Source: Prevotellaceae bacterium (lineage in GTDB: Bacteria > Bacteroidota > Bacteroidia > Bacteroidales > UBA932). From it: a DNA stretch of 11,624 nt. The notes under the pieces were generated by a model, which made no database searches, was not told the DNA's origin, and saw only the letters and a program-made list of their open reading frames with translations. Numbering within the stretch: position 1 is the first letter of the stretch; each line of letters starts with the position of its first letter. The translations under genes and the position numbers were made by a program. The stretch is from NCBI GenBank assembly GCA_031287815.1, contig JAITSM010000120.1, positions 1 to 11,624 on the forward strand, given 5' to 3'. This document shows, in pieces, positions 7,237 through 11,624 of the stretch.

Positions 7237-7244
7237 CAAAGATA
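7237..7244 (-). promoter_or_regulatory. Bacteroidota -7 element for lepA
   Basis: On the minus strand this is TATCTTTG, a match to TAnnTTTG. No good -33 TTTG is present at the 19-21 base spacing; the upstream DNA there is heptamer repeat and then insertion-sequence remnant. The element ends 5 bases before the lepA ATG, so transcription would start at or within a base or two of the start codon. Confidence 0.6.
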
Positions 7245-7261
7245 ACAAAAAATGGAGAATT

Positions 7262-7282
7262 GATTATGAATTATGGATTATG
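7262..7282. repeat. Short heptamer tract at the left edge of the insertion-sequence remnant
   Basis: Three strict heptamers: GATTATG, AATTATG, GATTATG. The last four bases coincide with the outer end of the left terminal repeat of the insertion sequence, suggesting the element landed in or beside a heptamer tract. AATGGAGAATT just before it (7251-7261) is the reverse complement of the ATTCTCC-type unit found elsewhere. Confidence 0.7.
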
Positions 7283-7295
7283 CGAATCAGTAGTT
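7279..7295 (+). repeat. Left terminal inverted repeat
   Basis: TATGCGAATCAGTAGTT, an exact inverted match to 7886-7902. A 10-base insertion relative to the right end follows before the match resumes. Confidence 0.88.
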
Positions 7296-7499
7296 GGATA
7301 TTATAAAGAATAAGAGAAACGAGGGGAGTTGAAATAAACAAGAAATAGTTCAATTCTCCGGGAATCGTTAAATTAGGAGAATATTACCACTTATTTTTTC
7401 GTTATGATTCCACAGAGAAAAGAACTAATACTAATATATATATCTGTGATATGTACGATTCAGAATTAAAATATTATTGTCAAAGATACAGTAATAATT

Positions 7500-7875
7500 C
7501 GAAACCTGTATTATTATGGTGTGAAGCTGCATGTCCTGGCTTTTAAAAGAACCGGGACGATCCCCTTCCCTGAAAGCCTTATGGTCACTGCGGCAGGAGC
7601 GCATGACTTGAGCGTCTTTAAACAGGCTTGGGGGGATACCATTGCCCAGCGCCGTGTCTTCGGTGATAAAATCTATGTGGATGCCGGTTATTTTAATATG
7701 GATTAAGGCGTACAATGATTTGTTTTCTGCTGCTGTATCCAGGGTGCGCCAACCGATTGAATCTTTTTTTAATTGGTTGATTGAAAAAACAACGATTCAA
7801 CGGGCAAGTAAAGTCAGGTCTACCGCCGGGCTTTTGGTGCACTTGATGGGTAAAATCACCATCGCCTTTATTTAA
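7500..7875 (+). pseudogene. DDE transposase remnant, frameshifted and internally deleted
   Basis: Two pieces of one transposase are visible in different frames. The first (7500-7706) reads YYYGVKLHVLAFKRTGTIP, then the acidic-site context FGDKIYVDAGYFN, and meets a TAA. The second, in the +1 frame from about 7708 to the stop at 7875, reads KAYNDLFSAAVS, then VRQPIESFFNW with the likely catalytic Glu, then KVRSTAGLLVHLMGKI. From memory of Bacteroidota transposases with these motifs, about 30 residues are missing at the junction and the N-terminal third is lost. A degraded continuation upstream in yet another frame (about 7470-7502, YYCQRYSNNSK) may be the preceding part. The family is an IS4/IS5/IS982-like DDE group, not resolved here. 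It is surely not functional. Confidence 0.85.
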
Positions 7876-7885
7876 TCTTATTCTT

Positions 7886-7902
7886 AACTACTGATTCGCA
7901 TA
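7886..7902 (-). repeat. Right terminal inverted repeat
   Basis: An exact reverse complement of 7279-7295, lying 11 bases after the transposase remnant's stop codon. Confidence 0.88.
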
Positions 7903-7949
7903 CCTCACCCTTCACCCCCTCACTTTTCAATCATGATAAAAATTTTTCA

Positions 7950-7957
7950 TAGCTTTG
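7950..7957 (+). promoter_or_regulatory. Bacteroidota -7 element for panB
   Basis: TAGCTTTG matches TAnnTTTG. The expected -33 region holds only a partial match (TTTTCAA at 7924-7930). Transcription would begin near 7963-7965, giving a leader of about 22 bases before the ATG at 7987. The promoter lies just outside the insertion-sequence remnant, after a short CTCACCC/TTCACCC heptamer stretch. Confidence 0.65.
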
Positions 7958-7986
7958 TAGCCGCATAATTGAATACTATTAAATCT

Positions 7987-8802
7987 ATGTCTGTAGAAGG
8001 AAAAAAGCGGGTGGTTACTACCCACGCATTATACGAAATGAAACAGCGCGGCGAAAAAATCGCCATGCTTACGGTGTACGACTACACGATGGCGCGCATT
8101 ATGGATAGCGCCGGCGTGGACGTTATGCTGGTGGGCGATTCGGCGGCAAACGTCATGGCGGGGCATGAAACTACGTTGCCCATTACGCTGGAGCAAATGA
8201 TTTACCATGCGCAAAGCGTGGTGCGCGCCGTGAAAAACCCGATGGTGGTGGTCGATATGCCTTTCGGTACGTATCAGGGCAACTCGAAGGAAGCCGTACA
8301 CTCGGCTATCCGCCTGATGAAGGAAAGCGAAGCCGATGCGGTAAAGCTCGAAGGCGGCAGGGAAGTGCTGGAGTCGGTGCAGCGCATCCTGTCGGCGGGT
8401 ATCCCGGTGATGGGGCACCTGGGCTTGACGCCGCAGTCGATTTTGAAGTTCGGCACCTATTCTGTCCGCGCTAAAGAGGAAACCGAAGCAAAGCGGTTGC
8501 TCGAAGATGCGCACTTGCTGGAAGAGGCGGGATGCTTCGCCATTGTACTGGAAAAAATCCCCGCACTGCTGGGCAAGCGGGTTGCCGAAGAATTAAAAAT
8601 CCCGCTCATTGGTATCGGCGCAGGGCAGTTTGTGGATGGACAGGTGCTAGTAACGCACGATATGTTGGGGTTGAACCGGGAATTTTCGCCGCGCTTCCTG
8701 AGGCGGTACGCCAACCTCAGCGAAAGCATGCAAAAGGCTTTCAAGCATTATGTGAAAGACGTCAAAGCCGGCGATTTCCCTAATGAAAAAGAACAATATT
8801 AG
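7987..8802 (+). CDS. panB: 3-methyl-2-oxobutanoate hydroxymethyltransferase
   Basis: A cytoplasmic enzyme that transfers a hydroxymethyl group from 5,10-methylene-tetrahydrofolate to 2-oxoisovalerate, making ketopantoate, the first step of pantothenate (coenzyme A) synthesis. The 271-residue TIM-barrel protein is complete. Metal and substrate ligands are in place: VGDSAANV with Asp51, VVDMPFG with Asp90, KLEGG with Lys120 and Glu122, GHLGLTPQ with His144, and VLEKIP with the catalytic Glu189. The C-terminus, DFPNEKEQY, is typical of Bacteroidales. I chose ATG 7987 over the in-frame TTG at 7969: MSVEGKKRVVTTH matches family N-termini, and TTG would leave only a few bases after the predicted transcription start. 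The other pan genes are not adjacent. The stop is followed at once by a heptamer tract. Confidence 0.96.
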   Translation: MSVEGKKRVVTTHALYEMKQRGEKIAMLTVYDYTMARIMDSAGVDVMLVGDSAANVMAGHETTLPITLEQMIYHAQSVVRAVKNPMVVVDMPFGTYQGNSKEAVHSAIRLMKESEADAVKLEGGREVLESVQRILSAGIPVMGHLGLTPQSILKFGTYSVRAKEETEAKRLLEDAHLLEEAGCFAIVLEKIPALLGKRVAEELKIPLIGIGAGQFVDGQVLVTHDMLGLNREFSPRFLRRYANLSESMQKAFKHYVKDVKAGDFPNEKEQY

Positions 8803-8865
8803 AAGTTAAAAACTAAAAGTTAGCTACGCTTGTCGCGACTTATGACTTACAACTTATGACTTACG
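8803..8865. repeat. Heptamer tract from the panB stop into the pseudouridine synthase start
   Basis: This consists of 63 bases made of three heptamers (AAGTTAA, AAACTAA, AAGTTAG; 8803-8823), a 14-base spacer and four heptamers (8838-8865) alternating ACTTATG and ACTTACA/ACTTACG. It begins directly after the panB TAG, and its last two units contain the ATG of the next gene. Confidence 0.85.
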
Positions 8866-9542
8866 ATTTCCTCTACGAAGACAATCATATTTTGGCGGTG
8901 AATAAACGTGCGGGGGAGATTGTGCAGGGCGATAAGACGGGCGATGCGCCGTTGTGCGAATTGCTGAAAAATTTTATCAGGCAGCGCGACCATAAGCCGG
9001 GCAATGTTTTTCTGGGCGTACCGCACCGGCTCGACCGGCCGGTAAGCGGCGTAACGCTCTTCGCGAAAACAGGCAAGGCTTTGGAACGCCTCAACGAATT
9101 ATTCCGTAACGGCGATATACATAAAAGTTACTGGGCTATCGTAAAAAACCGCCCTGCCGGTGACAGCGGCGCATTGACCCATTATTTAACCCGCAACGAA
9201 AAGCAGAATAAATCCTATGCCTCTGAAACGCCCCGCCCGGGCGCAAAAGAAGCGCGGCTGCGCTATACGCTCCTTGCCTCCGGCGACCATTACCATTTGC
9301 TGGAAGTGCAGTTATTCACCGGGCGGCATCATCAAATCCGTTGCCAGCTGGCGGCTATCGGCTGCCCGATAAGGGGCGATTTGAAGTACGGCGCACCGCG
9401 ATCCAACCCCGACGGCAGCATTTCGCTGCATGCACGCAGCGCGGCTTTTGTGCATCCGGTAAAAAAAGAGCCGGTCGCTATTGTAGCGCCGGCGCCGGAG
9501 GAAGCATTATGGCAATGGTTTGAACGCAGAATCAGGAATTAA
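8856..9542 (+). CDS. RluA-family RNA pseudouridine synthase
   Basis: It isomerises specific uridines to pseudouridine in rRNA or tRNA; the target position cannot be read from the sequence. The 228-residue protein is a bare catalytic domain without an S4 RNA-binding domain. Motif II is VPHRLDRPVSG (55-65) with catalytic Asp60. The tyrosine motif is KSYWA (90-94), and the basic motif is GRHHQIRCQLA (156-166). A late GDLKYGA (174-180) completes the family pattern. The start ATG lies inside the ACTTATG heptamer repeat. A 5-codon upstream reading frame starting at 8842 ends in TGA overlapping this ATG. The gene follows panB by 53 bases on the same strand and is probably co-transcribed. It converges with the nucleoside kinase gene 23 bases further on, with no visible terminator between. 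Confidence 0.9.
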   Translation: MTYDFLYEDNHILAVNKRAGEIVQGDKTGDAPLCELLKNFIRQRDHKPGNVFLGVPHRLDRPVSGVTLFAKTGKALERLNELFRNGDIHKSYWAIVKNRPAGDSGALTHYLTRNEKQNKSYASETPRPGAKEARLRYTLLASGDHYHLLEVQLFTGRHHQIRCQLAAIGCPIRGDLKYGAPRSNPDGSISLHARSAAFVHPVKKEPVAIVAPAPEEALWQWFERRIRN

Positions 9543-9565
9543 AAATTACTGTTGGCCATTCCCCG

Positions 9566-11239
9566 CTAATACTCAAAACTGCTGCCGCCGATAAATTCGC
9601 GGAGTACCGACGTTGGCGGGATAGTCGCTTCGTCTTCGGGCGCAATCATTTCGAAATAGCTGAGGAATTTCAACAGCCGCAGGGCTTCGGCATACGACGG
9701 GTCGACAGGATGAATGCGGTGCAGGAGCGGCTCTACATGCCGGCGCAATACCGGCAATTCAAACAACAGCGCCGAATTAAACATCACATCGGCGTTTTCC
9801 TGAAACGGGAAAATGTAGCGGTCTTCGCCGCGCCGCACGCTTTGCCAGCGGGCGATAGTCTGTCCGGCGGTATAGCCGCGCGTCTTGGCGTCGCGCACAA
9901 TCCGCCGGATTAAACGGTTGTCGGTCGTCGGAATGCGGTTGTTTTCGTCCATCGAAATGGAGGTTAACGCCGACGCATAGATGGTAAATTTATTTTCGTC
10001 TTTCACACCCCTGGTCAGTTCGGGATTCAACGCATGAATGCCTTCCAGTACCAGCAGGTCGTTGGGGCGCGCTTTCAGACACTGTCCGGGAAAATAACGT
10101 TTCCCGTCGATAAAATCAAAACGCGGGACAGTGATTCCTTTTCCTCTCAATAAATCGTCCAGCTGTTCGTTGAGGAAATCGAGGTCTAAGGCGTGGATAT
10201 TTTCAAAATCATAGTTACCGTCGGCGTCGCGCGGCGTTTTTTCACGGTCGACAAAATAATTATCCATTTCCAGCGTTACCGGGTTCAATCCCGCCACTTT
10301 TGCCTGAATGCTCAACCGCTTGGAGGAAGTCGTTTTCCCGCTGCTTGACGGGCCGGCAATCAGCGCCAGCTTTATGCGTCCGTGCGACATTTGTATTTGT
10401 TGCGTCAGCGAGGCATATTCGCGCTCCTGCAGGGCTTCCGCCGTTTGAATCAGCGTCCGCGCCTTGCCCTGCTGGATAATTTTGTTGATAGAGCCGATGC
10501 CGTTGGCGCCCAAAATCTCGTTCCATTCCTTGTGTTGCCGGAAAATATGGAACAGTTTCGGCTGTTTGGGGCGCGGCTCCAGTTCCAGCGGATTATTGGC
10601 CTGCGGCATGCGCAGCAGGATGCCGCCTTCGTACCTGTCCAGTTCGAAAACTTTCAGGTAGCCGGTCGAATAAAGCAACGGCCCGTAGAAAATATCGGGA
10701 TAACCGTCCAAATAATAAATCGTGGTATAAAAACGCCCGCGCGTCCTTTGCAGCAGGGCTTTTTCGGGTTGCCCGTTTTGTTCGAACAGGGCGACGGCCT
10801 TTTCGGCTTCTTCCTTTACGCGGACAAACGGCAGGTCTTTTTTCACCAGTTCCCGCATACGCGCCGCCACTTGCTGCAACAATTCCTCGTTGGCCGGGCA
10901 GCCGTCTTTGGTAATTTCGCCATACAAACCGCGCGAGATGGAATGTTCGATAGCCAGTTTATAACCGGGCAGCACATCGTGAACGGCTTTCTGGCAAAGG
11001 AAAGAAAGCGAACGCTGGTATGCCCGCATGCCGTCGGGATACGAAATATCGACGAAACGGATATTCATCGAAAAATATATTTCATACGACAGGTCTTTCA
11101 GCTGGTTGTTCTTCAATGCCGCCAACACATCCGACGCTAAACGGATATTCAATTGCCGCGACAATTGATACAGGCTCGTACCCGGCGGGCACTCGTGATA
11201 CGACTGGGTATTTTCGCAATAAATTTGTACCGGTTTCAT
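9566..11239 (-). CDS. P-loop nucleoside (uridine) kinase-like protein with ThrRS-like N-terminal region
   Basis: A 557-residue cytoplasmic protein of the long uridine-kinase/phosphoribulokinase-like family found in Bacteroidota and Clostridia. Residues 1-60 resemble a TGS domain. Residues about 61-210 resemble the second additional (editing-type) domain of threonyl-tRNA synthetase, with EHSISRGLYG at 98-107. The C-terminal kinase region carries the Walker A motif AGPSSSGKTT (295-304, Lys302), the substrate-side motif MDNYFVDREKTP (325-336) and LVLEGIHALNP (396-406). It probably phosphorylates a nucleoside or related compound using ATP or GTP; the exact substrate is unproven, and the role of the synthetase-like part is unknown. 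The start ATG at 11239 lies about 58 bases after the likely transcription start. It stands alone on this strand, converging on the pseudouridine synthase gene. Confidence 0.88.
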   Translation of the reverse strand: MKPVQIYCENTQSYHECPPGTSLYQLSRQLNIRLASDVLAALKNNQLKDLSYEIYFSMNIRFVDISYPDGMRAYQRSLSFLCQKAVHDVLPGYKLAIEHSISRGLYGEITKDGCPANEELLQQVAARMRELVKKDLPFVRVKEEAEKAVALFEQNGQPEKALLQRTRGRFYTTIYYLDGYPDIFYGPLLYSTGYLKVFELDRYEGGILLRMPQANNPLELEPRPKQPKLFHIFRQHKEWNEILGANGIGSINKIIQQGKARTLIQTAEALQEREYASLTQQIQMSHGRIKLALIAGPSSSGKTTSSKRLSIQAKVAGLNPVTLEMDNYFVDREKTPRDADGNYDFENIHALDLDFLNEQLDDLLRGKGITVPRFDFIDGKRYFPGQCLKARPNDLLVLEGIHALNPELTRGVKDENKFTIYASALTSISMDENNRIPTTDNRLIRRIVRDAKTRGYTAGQTIARWQSVRRGEDRYIFPFQENADVMFNSALLFELPVLRRHVEPLLHRIHPVDPSYAEALRLLKFLSYFEMIAPEDEATIPPTSVLREFIGGSSFEY

Positions 11240-11302
11240 ATACTTTGTTTATGTTCCCTGCTTAACCAATCCGATCCTTTATGCCTGCAGGAAAAACGGA
11301 AA

Positions 11303-11310
11303 CAAAGATA
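11303..11310 (-). promoter_or_regulatory. Bacteroidota -7 element for the nucleoside kinase gene
   Basis: TATCTTTG on the minus strand, 63 bases before the ATG at 11239. No clear -33 TTTG lies at the expected distance, so the assignment rests on the -7 element alone. Confidence 0.55.
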
Positions 11311-11438
11311 GGGAAAATTTACGGATTTACTTATTAAAAATTCAACACAAAAAGATTACGGCCTCCATTCTTCCATGGCCGACGCATTTAGATTTTGATA
11401 AGTTCTAAGAGAAACTCCTTGCTCCACTTTTTTTAGTT

Positions 11439-11501
11439 GAAAATGGAAAGTTGAAAGTTGAAAATGGGCTGGCGCCAGCCAACTCATAATTCAAAATTCA
11501 C
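11439..11501. repeat. Nine in-phase heptamers including the palindrome
   Basis: Exactly 63 bases that divide into nine heptamers without a gap: GAAAATG, GAAAGTT, GAAAGTT, GAAAATG, then the palindrome split as GGCTGGC and GCCAGCC, then AACTCAT, AATTCAA, AATTCAC. The right-hand units are roughly inverted versions of the left-hand ones, so the whole block is a loose palindrome centred on the GC-rich core. Confidence 0.85.
11467..11480. repeat. 14-bp perfect palindrome, copy 2
   Basis: GGCTGGCGCCAGCC, identical to 2553-2566 and with the same TG and AA flanks. It occupies two heptamer positions in the surrounding tract. Confidence 0.9.
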
Positions 11502-11517
11502 AAAACAAAACATTTTT

Positions 11518-11548
11518 TTTGCATTTTCAAACATTTTACATATCTTTG
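11518..11548 (+). promoter_or_regulatory. Strong Bacteroidota promoter for a rightward gene outside the window
   Basis: TTTG at 11518-11521, a 19-base spacer, and TATCTTTG at 11541-11548: both elements of the Bacteroidota primary-sigma promoter at ideal spacing. Transcription should start near 11554. It is the best promoter in the window. The driven gene lies beyond the right end. Confidence 0.8.
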
Positions 11549-11591
11549 CTCCCACAAACAACACTTTATAACTTTCAATTTTCAACGGACC

Positions 11592-11600
11592 TGTGTATAA
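11592..11600 (-). promoter_or_regulatory. Possible DnaA box in the leader of the rightward transcript
   Basis: On the minus strand this reads TTATACACA, a match to the relaxed DnaA-box consensus TTATNCACA. A weaker relative, TTATCAAGA, lies beside it at 11604-11612. The sites fall about 40-60 bases downstream of the predicted start of transcription. A single good box can occur by chance, so binding is only a suggestion. Confidence 0.35.
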
Positions 11601-11624
11601 CTTCTTGATAAAATACCGTCCAAA

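Larger units (their letters stand above)
7279..7902 (+). mobile_element. Degenerate insertion sequence with intact terminal inverted repeats
   Basis: The 17 bases at 7279-7295 (TATGCGAATCAGTAGTT) are the exact reverse complement of 7886-7902. The match continues inward as AAGAATAAGA at 7306-7315, mirrored at 7876-7885, if one allows a 10-base insertion (7296-7305) in the left repeat, giving repeats of about 27 bp. The outermost TA on each side may be a 2-bp target duplication rather than part of the repeat. At 624 bp the element is shorter than a full DDE insertion sequence (usually over 1 kb). It holds only a broken transposase (7500-7875) and A/T-rich DNA in 7316-7499. It separates the divergent genes lepA and panB; apart from it, the 755-base gap between them holds only promoters and repeats. 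Confidence 0.85.
11240..11624. other. Intergenic region between divergent transcription units
   Basis: The 385 bases after the kinase start contain no credible gene. They hold the kinase promoter (11303-11310), a small CGGCC/GGCCG inverted repeat (11359-11363 with 11377-11381) of unknown meaning, a heptamer block with the 14-bp palindrome (11439-11501), a rightward promoter (11518-11548) and a DnaA-box-like site near the end. The transcript leaving to the right shows no ATG before the window ends, so its leader is at least 70 bases. Confidence 0.7.

Noticed and set aside
7481..7488. A TATCTTTG -7-like element on the minus strand
   Set aside because: It lies inside the insertion-sequence remnant, has no -33 match at the right spacing, and no gene follows on that strand before lepA.
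7431..7715. 94-codon open frame on the minus strand
   Set aside because: It is antisense to the transposase remnant and continues into A/T-rich DNA; nothing recognisable.
10382..11140. Long open frame of 252 codons on the plus strand
   Set aside because: It is antisense to the kinase gene and explained by that gene's codon use; no recognisable motifs.
11359..11381. CGGCC/GGCCG hairpin as an intrinsic terminator
   Set aside because: The stem is only 5 bp and no T-run follows on either strand.

Overview
The window looks like chromosomal DNA of a Bacteroidota bacterium, most likely of the order Bacteroidales. Promoters carry the Bacteroidota -7 element TAnnTTTG, the PanB and LepA proteins match the Bacteroidales forms as I remember them, Shine-Dalgarno sequences are not obvious before the genes, and coding density is high at moderate GC. 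I cannot name a genus.

Layout: eight of the ten intact genes lie on the minus strand in one run from about 7.2 kb down to 0.2 kb, with two more on the plus strand and a further minus-strand gene at the right (eleven intact CDS in all). Reading along the minus strand from 7231: lepA (elongation factor 4); a two-gene DUF3791 / DUF3990 module (the DUF3990 protein has the look of an ADP-ribosyltransferase); a rhomboid protease; a membrane-anchored endonuclease/exonuclease/phosphatase-family protein; a GT4 glycosyltransferase; a TsaC/YrdC-type threonylcarbamoyl-AMP synthase; and a hotdog-fold acyl-CoA thioesterase. DUF3791, DUF3990 and rhomboid are joined by TAATG stop/start overlaps, and the glycosyltransferase and tsaC by an ATGA overlap. 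To the right of lepA lies a decayed insertion sequence (about 624 bp) with perfect 17-bp terminal inverted repeats and a frameshifted, internally deleted transposase. On the plus strand follow panB (pantothenate biosynthesis) and an RluA-family pseudouridine synthase. A large minus-strand P-loop nucleoside kinase with a threonyl-tRNA-synthetase-like N-terminus follows, and the window ends with a strong promoter for a plus-strand gene outside it.

The most unusual feature is in the spacers. Many of the non-coding gaps are built of short degenerate tandem repeats with a strict period of 7 bases. The heptamer sequence differs from gap to gap while the period is kept. Two tracts are mirrored into long inverted repeats. 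A perfect 14-bp palindrome, equal to two heptamers, occurs twice inside such tracts, and its half-site recurs elsewhere. The tracts run into genes and supply stop codons, C-terminal codons and, for the pseudouridine synthase, the start codon.

The second point of interest is the DUF3791/DUF3990 pair, which sits translationally coupled inside a housekeeping gene run. It resembles a toxin-antitoxin or effector module, and the ADP-ribosyltransferase-like protein has an extra helical C-terminal domain.
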